DNA of 64,000 bases from Trebouxia sp. TZW2008 (Eukaryota > Chlorophyta > Trebouxiophyceae > Trebouxiales > Trebouxiaceae): the NCBI GenBank assembly GCA_002118135.1, contig BDIU01000146.1:62001-126000 (forward strand), read 5' to 3'. Below the pieces are notes generated by a model. The model saw only the letters and a list, made by a program, of their open reading frames with translations. It was not told the origin of the DNA and searched no databases. Shown here in pieces: positions 23,833 to 35,759 of the stretch; position 1 is the first letter of the stretch; each line of letters opens with the position of its first letter. Position numbers and translations under genes: made by a program.

Positions 23833-26800
23833 ATGCCCGAGAAACCCACGACCACACAAAATAATGGTCAACGTAGGATCTTGAGTAAGCACCGTAACAT
23901 CTTAGAGCTGTCGCCATCTTTGCTTGGATTCTACACAGATTCTCAACTAAACAATCCAATCTTGGAACTGCAGAGCGATGTCGCCGCACAGCGCATGCGG
24001 CTGTTGATGTGACATTTGATACCCTTGAAACCATCTTCACGGGGCTGTCGAGGTATGAATCTGTTTCAACTCAGTGTGCTACTCGTGCTGCAGTTGACTG
24101 TCTGAGCCTTTTTGGGCATTTACATATCCTGCAGATTCACGGGTGTCAAAAGACTGTGCGAAAGCGAGACAGATGGCCACGACGCCAAGCGACGTTGTGT
24201 TGAAATTCACGCTGATGCCACTTCTCTAGGATCTCAGCCACAAGCTGCAGCTGCAGCCATCGCTGCTTCAGGTAGCTGCGCATGTCAAGCATTGCATTCT
24301 ACATTGCACGAAGAGTTTGCTCATAACACCACGTAATTGATGGCTGTGCTGCAAAGGCAGCAAGGCTTTCCATCAATGGTCCAAATTGAAATCAGAATCT
24401 GTCCTTTTGCATGCTTGACAAAATATAAAACAAGCAAAGCAATAGCTCAGCTCAGCTCAGCTCATCTGCATCTTTCAGTCAATAGGCTGCTACAGTCTGA
24501 GCTATTGGCATGAGTGCTTTGGCTACATTGACATGGAGCTTTGTCAGACATTGCTGTCACCAACTTGCTTTCTGATGCCTGAGCTGACAATGCAAGTGTC
24601 GTGCCAGCAGCTGCTCAATCTGCACCAACTCTTCAGGCAATTAGCTCTGAAATAGAGGACACTGATGCAGCCCTTGAAGAAATTGCTATCAGCAAGTTGC
24701 TTCTCAATGCTTGTGCCAAACCTGCAGGTATCACGTCAGCAGGCGAGAAGTCTACAACAAACCTTGAGCCATGTGAGCCTGTGTTAAGCAGTCCCGAGGT
24801 ACCCCCTCAGGCGGAGGCCCCCGAGGCAGTTGCGCCTGAGTCAAGTGGCCCTGCGCCAAACGCCCCTCAGGGAGAGGCCACTAGCACAACTGTCCATGTG
24901 GAAGATGCTGCAGCAACCACTACTGCCCAGGCTACTGCTTCCCAGCCAACTGCAACCCCCGAGGCAGCTGCGCCTGAGTTCAGTGGCGCTGCGTCAGACG
25001 CCCCTCAGGAAGAGCCCCTTAGGACAAATATCAATGTGGAAGATGCTGCAGCGACCACTACTGCCCAGGCCGCTGCTGCACAGCCAAGTGCAGCCCCTGA
25101 GGCTGATGCACCTCCAGCAGCAGCCTCACCCAGTGGCAATGATGGCCCTGCAGGTCAGTGATGTGCGTATCATTGTCATGTCTATCATCTGATGTTTGCT
25201 TTCCAGGACGCTGTGAGGTGCTTTCAGCAGCAGTCAACTGCCTCTCACCAACTCCATTCAACACTGCACATTGACCTTTGACTTTTGCAAATCTCTGTGC
25301 ACTGTCAATTTCGCTTGGCATAAATTTGCATCTTGTTACTTACAGGTCCACCTAGTTAGAGGCATGGTTTTGAGTGCTGTCACTAGCATTCACCACAAAC
25401 ATATGCTTGTGTTGAGCATTGTGGCCAATTGACTTATAGCACCGCAACATGACTGCTCCATCCCATATAGTGTGGCCAACATTGCTGGCTTCTGTCACAT
25501 GTTGTTTGCATGATTGCAATGGCGTCAAAGATGACAATTGGCCAGCATGTCAGAATTGACTTGCAGCATGTGTTTTTGAGAGCATTTTAGCAATTTGCAT
25601 GCCCTTCACTGCAGAGTTTGCAGACTTGCTAGCTGACACACCACCAAAACACCCAAGTGTACGTCAAGCGACTAGACTAAAATGATCTTTTGCATGGCTG
25701 TGCAGCATCATGGCTATTAGTCATAGCAACTGCCACAAATGCAGATGCTCCAAATAATCCTCAGGCATCTGTAGTGGGCTTTGGTTTGCAAAGCAGCTTT
25801 CCAATTCAATTAGTGTTCTTTGCAGTAAAGCATTTGTGACCCCTTTGAGGTGAGCAGCCTTTGCATCCCTGCAGCACAGCTTGCATCATGTCATCAATGC
25901 CTACAATGCTGGCTGGGACTCAGATAGCTTCCGCTTGTTGTGCAGGACAGCAGCTAGACTCCACAGCCACAGCGCCACCAACCCAGACTTGGTGGGCCCA
26001 TTGTGGGTCTGCAAAGCAGACGTCCTCCTGGCCTCTTCCTGGCAACAAATCCTCCTACTTAGGCGTCGTCAAAATAATCCCTATGAAGCGACGCAGGGGA
26101 GAAGGGGCCTTGATGGGTCAATCTGTCATCAGGAGATCGGCTGCAGCAGTGACACATGCTGCCAGGAGGGCTTCCTCAGCCCTTGCCCCAGCTGTGGAAG
26201 GGCCTGTGCCAAGCCCTGCCCCAGCTGTGGGAGGGCACGAGCCCGCAGCTGCCCCAGCTGTGGGGCCATATGTACCTGCAGCTACCCCAGCTTTGTCCCA
26301 CAGCCCTGCAGCAGTGCTGGACAAGGAGCCTGCTGTCAAAGCTGGTGCGCCCTGACACCTTTCCAACCATTTCATGAATGCACCAAACCAGGGCATCGCC
26401 TTTGTCAATGTCAAGCAATGCGAACTGTTCATCAACAGACGCTTGTCATGTCTGCACAAGCAGCTGTTTCTGCGATGTCCTGGCAGGGCTGCATGACAGT
26501 ATGGCAGAGTAAGCAGCACTCACAGAGAGTATGCTTTGCAAGGTTTGTATCCTGATGTTGTAGGGCTTTGAGTCAGTCTCACTATTGCCTCTCTTGCATT
26601 GCCTTCAAACGGTGCCTTTTAGCGTCGAATGTAGTAACCGCACACTGTCTGGGAGCTGTCTGCGTCACATGCCTGTCTGGCACATCTGCTCCCAATACTC
26701 ATGATCATGAAAATAACAATAAGAACAAGAATAAGAATAATAATGATAACATTAGTGATAATGTTAATTACAGTAAGACTAACAACAATAGTAGCAGTAC

Positions 26801-29800
26801 TCGTACTGTTCATAATGATCTATAAGATATGTCACTGGCGCAAAGTCTCTTGCACACAAACTTGCAGTCACTGCAACAGCCAAAGATGCAGACAGCACAA
26901 GTTGTGTGCATGCACAACAAGCTGCACTGGCAAGCATGCATGCTGACTCTGACATTTTGAGTGCAATCAGCCACATCCAAGTGCCCTTCAATGCAAGCTC
27001 TTGAACAATGTCTGTCCTGGTGGCACATGCCATGCCAAACCAGCTAAGTCAGCAAGACAAATACCAGAATTTTTAATGACCCATCTGCAGCAATGTTAGA
27101 CATCCTGCCAAGCCGACCAAGTCAGCACATCAACAAGAGTGCTTTTCAATGCAGGCTCTTCAACAGTCGCTGACCCAGACTTCATGGCAAGCCCATCAAT
27201 GCAGCACACAAAGGTTGCGGAGGCAGTGGCTTCTGGAGGCGCTTCAGGGGCTGAGCCTGTAGCCCAATCAGCGAATGCCTGTGTGGAGCTTCCCAGTGCT
27301 GCTGAGCATGCTGTGCCTGCTGAGCATGCTGAGCCCAGCAATGCCTTGCTGAGCGAGCTGCCAGCAGCAGCTCACAAGCAGGACCAAGCAGATTCTGGAA
27401 AGGCGTGTGTACCAGGTACTGCTTGACAATTTGTGTTGAAGCAGACAGAGACCTGCGTTGTCACATGTTGTCTGTCACCGGTGCACATGTTCCGCATATG
27501 ATGAGCCTGGTGTGGTTGCTTTTTATGTGCAACACATCCTGAAGAAGCATGCTTCTCCATCACTGTCAGATTGCCTGCAAGATTTCATGACATACGCCAG
27601 CTGAAGTCATGGCAACAACGTTCTGCTGCTGCCTCTGGCAAAAGGGCAAGCAGTCATCCCTTTCACAACATGCAGCAGCTGTTGTGCAAGCTTTCAGACA
27701 TAGTGACTGCATGAAAGCTTGCACAACAGTTGCTGCAATCTGCAATCTGTTGAATGGGTCAGCGCAAATCAAGCTCGCACATGACTGACAGACGCTTGCT
27801 GACACACATGCATTTTGTCACGCCAGATTGTTGTATGCAGTGCAGGGAAGACAGCAACATATGCACTCACTGATTGCAGGCGTGTTGATGCTTAGTGGCT
27901 GACGTTTCATGCATCACTGCAGTGACAAGACAGCTATAGCCAAACTGAGCAGCTGTGTCCTCTTGAGCTGCCTGCTGTTCTTGGGTACTGACAAGAGCTG
28001 TCTGCTGCATCAGTGATCGTGATTGCTTCTGACTGCAGGTCCTTCAGCTACAAGAACCTCAGCCATGTCAGTTGGCCCCACAGCTGTGGGTCAATTCACC
28101 ACAGCTGTGGCAGACAGTGTCCCTGCTGAGCCAGAGCAGCCCTCAAAGGTGGCAGGTCCAACAGCCATTGGCGACTTCTCACACGCTCATGTGGCAACTG
28201 TGACTGAGGCTGGGGCACCAATTGCCAGCCCACCTGCTGTGCATGCCAGGCCTGCTGAGCAAGTTGAGCCTGCTGCTGGGCATGCTGTGCCTGCTGAGGA
28301 TGCTGAGGTCAGCAATACAACAGCGGTCGCAGCCTTACAAGCGGCTGAGGTGCATGAAGATCCAGAAACTCCATCTGCTGCTGTATCAGGTAAGGCAGCC
28401 CCTTCATTCTCACTACTTATGTAGCTGTGGAATGCACGACTTTTCATCAAAGTTCAAGCATAAAGATTGGTTTTCACAACTTCCTCCTGTGTGACAAAGC
28501 ACATCGTACACTCATACACTACACCTGCATTTTGCAATCAACTCGATGTTTACATGGCGCTGCAGCCCTGTTCACATACTTCACTTTTCACAAATCAGCC
28601 TCCCTGCCCCCCTGCTGCAAACCAAACGTACATGCCATCCTGCTTTTTTTACACAAGTGCTTTGCATTGCAGATGAAGAAGGAGAGTATGCTGAAGAGGT
28701 ACAGCATGCTTCAGAGTGCCAGGTGACGACCAGCCAGGAGAACCAAGCACCGCTGTTCACAGGTAGGTCAGCTGGCTTGTAGTTGGCAGCATACAGTATT
28801 CCCTTAGACATGTGCGGGGACAGTCCAACCCAAACATCACAGTGTGTATGAAAGACAGAGAGCATGCACATGCATGTGGTACCCAGTGGAAAGTCTGCTT
28901 CATTGCTTGGAGACTTTGTCATGCAAATTCCCTGTCCACCCGTCTGGTCCTGGCAACGGCACAACTCATGGACTGGAGCAACTCATGGACTGATCATGTA
29001 CAAATAACAGCGCATCATGCGTGACACTGAGTTACGTCAACATTGATGTGCTATTGCTGCAGGCCCTGCAGCCCGAGCTGCCAGCACAGATGGGCTTCAG
29101 GACCAGCAGTGTGGTCTGGGTGAGCAGTCAGCTGGATTGGCATCCAAATCCCCAGCTGTGGCAGCGGACACCACAGCTATGGCAGCTGACCATCCCCATG
29201 TGCAGCCTCTGCAACAGCTGCAATTGCCATCAGCCACCAAAAATTTGGGCGATGCCATCAACATGCCGTGCAGTCCTGTCAGCACTGACAGCATAGCAGC
29301 CCATTGGTCAGCTGTGGCGAGCAACACCACAGCTGTGGCAGCCCACAGTGTTGTAGTGCAGCCCAAGCTGGGTAACTCAGCCCTAGGCAGCAAGGATGCA
29401 GCTGCTGAGAGTACAGCATTCACAGCCACAGTGCCAGCCACATTGGCATCACTCAATGCCTCAGCTGCCAAGGAAACTGCTGATAATGCTGCAGCAGCAG
29501 CCAGCGGTGCTTCATTCACGTTGGCATCTGATGATGTCTCAGCTGCTCAGGAACCTGCCAATGATGCTGCAGCGGCAGCCAGCAGTGCAGTTGAGTACAC
29601 TAGCCTGGGCAGCAGTGGCGGCCACGCCTGCGCAGTCATGGCAGGCAACTTAAAGGCTGAGGGCAGTGCATCTGTGGACTTGCCCCTGTTCCCTCCTGCT
29701 CCCTTGGGTGTTGACACTGTGACTCAATCCCAATGGGCTGCTGTAGATGCCCCAGCTGCAACATCAGATGTGCAGCAGGCAGCACCAGCCACCAGCGCAG

Positions 29801-32800
29801 AAACTGCTCCTGTTGCTGGTGGTGCTGCACACAGCCCATCTGCTACTGCTGCGGCAAGCGACTGCATGGCTGGCAGCTGTGATGCAGCCTTGGCGCCCTC
29901 TGCTGGTCTGGCAGTGCCCTCTGGAACACTGGGGACGCCCTTCAGCACAGTGGGTATGCCCTGTGTCTCATCAGGGGTGCCCTCTGCCACTGTGGGCATG
30001 CCCTTTGGCAACTGGGGCCTTTCAACCACATCTGCACCAGCAGCGGCACCTGTACCTGCCCCAGCTGCTGAGGAAGCAGAAAAGGATGAGGAGGAAGCCA
30101 CTGCCATGGCTGAAGACACAGAAGCTTTTCCTGTGATTGGCAGTCAGACCATGCAGCCTACAGCTGTGGCCACCCACTCTATGGCTGGGCCCAATGGCTG
30201 GTTCAATGTGCCCATCAGGTTGCCAAGTCCATGGGTGCATGCGCCTGCCTTAGCCGCCACAATGGCTATTGAGGACGAGGAGATGGCAGACAGTCCTGAA
30301 CCTGTCAACCCAACTTTTGGCGCTGGTCACGCCGTGCAATGGGCAGCTGTGGCAGGCAGTAGTGGTGGTCTTGGCCTTCCCTTAATGCCTCCATCCTTGG
30401 GTGCCTTTGGGTCAGCCCCAGCTGCGTTCCCTGCAGCTCCTCCAGTGCCGCTGTTCAATGCTGCGCCGGCTCCTCCTGCTGGTGGCGGTGGTCCATCCTC
30501 CACAGCTGTGGCCGACTGCACAATGACGGACGCAGTAAACTTGATGCCCGCCATCCCATCATTCCGCCTGTAGTGGCGCCTACACCACCCTACATGCCTG
30601 TGGGGCAACATGCATCTGCCCCTATTAGCCAACCTCTGAGCCTGACTTGGCAGGACATCATGGGGTCCAGCAGCAGTGGCGGCGGTGGTAGCATTAGTCT
30701 GCAGCCTCCTCAGAGCCCTCACAACTGGGCATCTGTACACGGTGTGCTGACACCCTACAGTGGCATCTCTGTGGGTGGCAATGTGGGTGTGCAGCCTGCT
30801 GGGGTTGCGCATCAGTGGGGCACAACACAAGGTGGAGTGGCTTCCAGCAGTGGCAGCGGTGGCAGCAACAATGGCAGTGGTGGCAGCCAGGGTGTTCAGC
30901 CTGCCCAGGCTCCTGAAGGCTTTGCCACGGTCCTTTCTCAGCCTTCTTCCCCACCTGCATCAGCTGCTGGGACCACAGCTGGAGCTGCAGCTGACAATGC
31001 AGCCATTGGCAGCAGCAGAGGCGGTGGTGGCAGCAATGGTGGCAGCGATGGCAGCCAGCATGTTCAGCCTGCACCTGGAAGCTGCGCCGCGCTCTTTGCT
31101 CAACCTGCCTTCCCATCACCAGCTGCTGGAATCACAGCTGGGGCCGCAGCCCACAGTGCAGCCATTGGGATGTTTGGGAGTGCAGCCCTGCCACCTGGTT
31201 GGGCCAATGCCAGCAGGCCTAGCTGGATGAGGCCACAAACAGAGGAACAAAAGCAGAGGGCTAACTTCATCACGAGCATGCTGGCCAGACGTGATGGGGC
31301 ACATGAGCAGGAAATGGACCTTTCCCGGGGTCTTACTCCTGACAAGAAGGGTGAGTTTGCATGCTAATGACCCATCTGTCTTACCTGACGTGACCTGGCT
31401 TACCCTATCTGACATGGCTGTCCTTGCAAAGCATCCTGTAGCAGCAGCTGGTTATGATTGATCCACTGCGCATGATGTACACATCTGTGTCAAGATACAA
31501 GCCTTCATCGTGACTTGTCATACTATCTCATAGCAATACGTCGCTTACTATGCTGATTGCAAATCTATGGCTGCATTGCTCAGACACATACAGGTTCCCA
31601 AATCCCCAAATTTGCCGGCAACACGCATTTCAGAAACTCAATTTCCTTGTGTGTTCAAATGCTTCAGGTTGGATACTGCCAAAGAGTAGCCCGGCCGCAA
31701 ATCCTGATCCCCAAGTGGACTGCGAGTATGAGGATGAGTATGCTCAGCCGTCCAAGATCCAGGAGGAGGCCTTTGGTGTGCTTGACCCCGGCGTTGCTGC
31801 TGATGATGAGGATGATTACGATGGTGCTGACAGTGATGACGCTGGCCAGTCTTGCCAGACTGATGATGAGGGTGAGAACCCACATCAGCCTGTGCTTTGT
31901 GCACTTGATGCTCATTCATCAGAACAATGGAGGCATTTGGGGGAATCACCCGTGCTGATGACGATGATGGTGCCGACAGTGATGTTGCCGCCCCATTTCG
32001 CCCAACTGGTGAAGGTGAGAAACACATGAACCTGTGGATTGTGCACTTGATGCTCATCATCAGATCATTGGAGGTGTTTGGTGGACTTACTCCTGATGAT
32101 GACGATGATGATGGTACCGACAGTGATGACGGATGGACCATCTTGCCCGATTGACGAAGGTGAGAAACACACCTTCAGCAGTTAGGTCAGATGGACCGAC
32201 GTTAACACTGTTGGCACCATCACCATCAGGGTAGGAGCCTGTGCTGTGCAAACTTGATGCTGATATGCATCCTCAAGCTGTGCTGAAGAGGAGACTGAGC
32301 TGAACAGGATCGCATGCTGTTGTCAAGGTGAGAAACACATAAGCCTGTGCTGTGCATGTTTGGTGCTCTTGTGTGAATACAGTGAAGCAGCAACATCCAA
32401 TGCATCCTTGTCTGGTGAGGAGACTGACCTGCACGCAATTGCTGTTTGGCATCATGACAGTAAGAAATACACAAGCCTGTGCTTTGCACAAGTCAATGCT
32501 CCTCAAAGAGCAGTAGGCCCAGAGTTTCAAAAGCTGATGCAGCTTTTGTAAAGAGGAAGTACCTGATTAGGGTTGCTGTTCAGCTTCACGACGGTAAGAC
32601 ATACATGAGCCTGTGCTGTGCGCATTCAATGCTCACCCGTCATTCAGTGAAGCAGCAACATCCAGTGCAGCCTTGTCTGGTCAGGAGACTGACCTGGATA
32701 CAATTGTTGTGTTGGCTTCTTACTGATAACAGAAACACGAGCTTGTGCCGTGCTTGCTGGGTGCTCACCCATAAGAACAGTAAACCAGGAGTTTCAAAAG

Positions 32801-34306
32801 CTGATGCAGCTTTTTCTTTTGAGAAAATTTGACCTGATTAGGGTTGCTATTCAGCTTCATGACAGCAAGAGATACATGATTCTGTGCTGTGCACAAAGAG
32901 CACAAAGTGGTGCTCACGTATCAGGACGGTGGAGCTGCAGCTTCCAATGCTGATGTAACCTGTTTTGATGAGGGAATGGGCGTGAAAGGGTTGCTGTACA
33001 TCTGCATGAAGTCAGACACAAACAGTAGCCTGTGCTGTGCTGTGCTGTGCTGGCTTGATGCGGACATACTTGCTCAAACTGATGACATGGATTGCTGCAA
33101 AGGCGTCTTGGTACATCAAACTGCTGTGCTGCTTGAGCTTCAGCAAGTGACAAGCCTATTTCATGGCCCATCTGCTTGACATATACAGCTGGGACTGCAG
33201 TTGCTGAAGCGGCTTGTCACTCTTCAGCAAGTGACAAGTCATCATGTCTGATCTGCTTACTACACAACGCCGGCACTGCAGGTGATGAAGCAGACTGCCA
33301 ATCTTCCGCAGCAGCAGCAGCAGAAGACCGAGAGACGGCGCGCAGAGAGGCTGAAGCCTTTCTTGCCAAACTTCAAGCTGAGGCAGCAGGTCAGCCTGCC
33401 TCAGTACAACATTCAGCTGTTCATACACAATATCGGCTTTCTTGTCTTCCTAGCTGCAGTCATGTCTTGCCGCTGCTGATGTATGCCCTCCACACTAGAG
33501 CTGCTCTTCATGATCAGCATTGCCACCAGGCTTTGGGGTGCTGTGCATCAATGGCTACAATGACACGTCGATGGTTCTGACATGCGCCCAACAACTCAGG
33601 CTTGCTGTTCTTCCGTACGCCCAGCCACACACTACAGCTGTGCTTCTGAACGCAGAGCAGCCGCAAGACAAGTGTGGCATGATGACACTGACCGCCGTTC
33701 TTCAATGCTGCAGGGCCTGGCGCTGGTCCTAGCCTTGTCTCACTCAATGAGGGTCAGGATGGCGAAGAAGACCAGGATGGGTTCCCAGGAGATGGGAAAC
33801 AGCATCATACTAACTTATACTTTCCACCGGATTTCGCATCATGTCTGGGTGAGAAAGTGGACACAAGCAGGCGGCCCTTCAGCCGTGGGCAGGGCAGGAC
33901 CGGGGCTTTCAGCAGAGGGCAGGGCCCCGCAGACTCTGCTCCTCAGCCCTTCAGCAGAGGACACACGCCTGGTGCTGATTCTGATTCTGAACAGCCTGCT
34001 AGCACTGGAAAGGCAGCTGCAGCAGACATACAGGCTCAGGAGGACAGACTAGATATGATTGGCAATTTGCTGGAAAGGCTCAGCGTGAAAGGAGGTGTTG
34101 GTACTGGACAGCCTGCAAAAGACTCTCCAGATGCTGATGATGGCGATGCAGCCTTGATTGCAGCCCTGGAAGCCTTCAAGTCGCACACGATTAGCAACTC
34201 AGCTGCTGTGCATGACAGTGGCACGAAGACGACTGCACCTGAAGGTGCTGCAGAAGCACCTCATGATGGTGATGCTGATGGCAACCCACAGCATGGAGGA
34301 AGCTGA
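23833..34306 (+). CDS. Paralogue A: large disordered, probably nuclear protein
   Basis: Exons: 23833-23884, 23974-24052, 24135-24271, 24611-25153, 25946-26344, 27155-27415, 28039-28389, 28673-28762, 29063-31350, 31668-31871, a cluster of short exon-like repeats (31900-33250), 33282-33389 and 33714-34306 (TGA). The N-terminus (RCRRTAHAAVD, then RFTGVKR and KRRCVEIHAD) matches paralogue B. The rest is Ala/Pro/Ser/Gly-rich with acidic (DDEDDYDGADSDD) and FSRGQ repeats, ending GAAEAPHDGDADG. KRR clusters suggest nuclear localisation. The clearly delimited exons after the third are mostly symmetric phase 1-1. Exon 29063-31350 is one base short of a whole number of codons: its first frame stops at 30571 and homology to B (SLTWQD) continues in another frame. 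A deletion or an 86-nt intron (about 30488-30572) could explain this. The biochemical function is unknown. Confidence 0.75.
26180..26300 (+). repeat. Pro/Ala minisatellite in paralogue A
   Basis: About four imperfect copies of a roughly 30-bp unit around CCCCAGCTGTGG encode repeated (A/T)PAVxG segments inside exon 25946-26344. Confidence 0.8.
26701..26826. repeat. AT-rich AAN-type microsatellite in an intron of paralogue A
   Basis: About 125 bp of degenerate AAT/AAC/AAG triplets stands out sharply from its GC-balanced flanks. One frame reads as poly-Asn and another as a run of hydrophobic residues. Neither joins the neighbouring phase-1 exons, so I take it as intronic. Confidence 0.75.
27671..27737. 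repeat. 26-bp near-perfect hairpin in an intron of paralogue A
   Basis: The arms 27671-27696 and 27712-27737 pair over 26 positions with one G-T wobble and a 15-nt loop. The core is TTGTGCAAGCTTTCA. It could be a small-RNA precursor or a fold-back remnant. It lies between exons 27155-27415 and 28039-28389. Confidence 0.85.
30840..31170 (+). repeat. Two-copy ~170-bp coding duplication in paralogue A
   Basis: Two consecutive units each read as a Gly/Ser linker, then SQ(G/H)VQPA, a QP motif and AAG(T/I)TAGAAA(D/H)(N/S)AAIG. A diverged version (VQPAQTP) occurs in paralogue B near 41070. The unit is therefore older than the A/B split, or has been exchanged since. Confidence 0.8.
31872..33070 (+). 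repeat. Tandem exon-intron repeat array in paralogue A
   Basis: About nine degenerate units of 100-150 bp each start with a donor-like G(G)T(G/A)AGAAA(C/T)ACA and continue AGCCTGTGCTGTGCAC. Units near 32329 and 32593 share one type of downstream sequence (GAAGCAGCAACATCCA). Units near 32458 and 32728 share another (GTTTCAAAAGCTGATGC). This gives a higher-order dimer of about 270 bp. Several units keep open reading (for example 32534-32592, ADAAFVKRKYLIRVAVQLHD) and others carry stops, so some copies are probably dead. Confidence 0.85.
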
Positions 34307-35759
34307 TCTGCCTGGCAGGTAATGCTTGCTTCTCCTGAGGATTGCCTCTTGTGCATGAGCTGGTGTTTTGACATGCATGCCGCCAGAAAGAAACCTGAGA
34401 GGGCTGCAGATAGACTGTTGTTCAATCTGCATGGTAAAAGGCTGCATGCACGTCTACTGTCTGCTGCCAATGCAAATGCTTGGGTCATGGCAATCATTTG
34501 AAATGTCTAGCACCCTCTGCAGCCGTCTGACTTTCAAAGCATCAATTATGATCAGCGTGAATCCAAGCATGAGAATCCAATGTTGAGATCAATGACTGCA
34601 TCAAGCACAGCAAAGGCTGCATTGATGGTGCTGCGTGTCACCATGGTCTTGTTACGACCTGTAGCTGCTAAAGCTTCTGGTTGTCAATGCAGGGATCGCA
34701 GGGCATGCTTGTCAACTTGCCTCTAGACAGAAGAAGGCAAGAGGGCTGCCCAACGAGCCCATGTAATGGGTTTTGGTGCTGAAATGCACAAGATTGTCAG
34801 TTGTTGCTAGTGATGGCTATAGCATCTGTTTCCTTGCCTCAAAGTGATGATCTGTGACAATTTCAAAATCATCTCAAGAATGCCATGCTTCATGTGAACA
34901 TCGCTTGACCGCATGCAAGCCGTAGGGCGAACATGTGTTTTGCTCCATGACAGCTTGTTATATATATGTGAGTCATTAGGCATCCTGAGTGAGCATATAG
35001 CCGGAGCTAGTGATACACTGCGTTTCGCTGCTGGTTCGCGAAGCAAGCAGCAGCTTGTGCTTAGGGTTGCAGAATGTTTGAGCTGTTGTGTTAAAGCGGA
35101 GGAGCTTTGTACAAGCGCAGCAGGGTACCAACCCCAGGCTTCAATGCCTAATTCTATCAGTGATTCGCAGTTTTGCTTGTGCCCTCAGATCGTGGCTGAA
35201 TAAAGCTCAAGGGCAACTTGTAATATAGCATAGAATCTGACCACCGTCCAGTTGTCCAGCAGTGCTCAATCACCTAGAGTACATAAGCTATCTAGCTAAA
35301 ACCAGAGAATTCACTGAGGTGGACTTGCATGCATGTGTAAAGCTTGGTCACATCGGCACGAGCTGTAGCAGAACAGAAAACAAAGTGGTTCAAGCTGATT
35401 CAGGGACAAACACAAGGGGAATAAAGTCACACCAGATCGACAGAACTATGTTGGAACAATGTCACAAATACCTGTGCACCATTGGCGTCCGCTATACACC
35501 TGTTACACCACTTTGTACACTAAGAACCTCTGGCTGCATCCCTGCAAATTTTATACTCAACAAGTGGCCATTCACAATGTACATATCCTGATAATGAAGA
35601 ATATTCTGAGTGTCATGAGGATTAGCCGTACAATGTTTGCAGTACATTGATGTCACTGGACAGCATAGGCAATCTCTGACTTGATTTCTGTACAAAGTCC
35701 ATACTCAACAAGTGGCATTTCACAACCACATCCTGACACAGGAAATGTTCTGCAAGTAA
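34307..35759. other. Intergenic, no gene recognised
   Basis: A donor-like GGCAG|GTAATG lies just past the stop of A at about 34314-34324, and an acceptor at about 34690 precedes a short open stretch (SRQKKARGLPNEPM, TAA). Paralogue B has a similar GGCAG|GTACTG after its stop (about 45464-45474), so a 3'-UTR intron or an alternative last exon is possible. The rest shows nothing. Confidence 0.4.

Noticed and set aside
25881..26555. Cys-rich 224-codon frame with CPSCGRA repeats, resembling zinc ribbons
   Set aside because: It is a shifted frame of the Ala/Pro minisatellite exon of paralogue A, whose own frame matches the phase-1 splice sites; the Cys pattern comes from the CCCCAGCTG repeat.
26701..26946. 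Hydrophobic ORF starting MIMKITIR, like a membrane peptide or organelle insertion
   Set aside because: Its composition is explained by the AAN/ATN triplet tract, and it has no homologous exon context.
29097..30830. Minus-strand Ala-rich ORFs (140, 131 and 167 codons)
   Set aside because: They are antisense reflections of GC-rich Ala/Pro coding in paralogue A.
26180..33070. CRISPR-like array
   Set aside because: The repeats are degenerate, have no constant spacer and lie in eukaryotic exons and introns.
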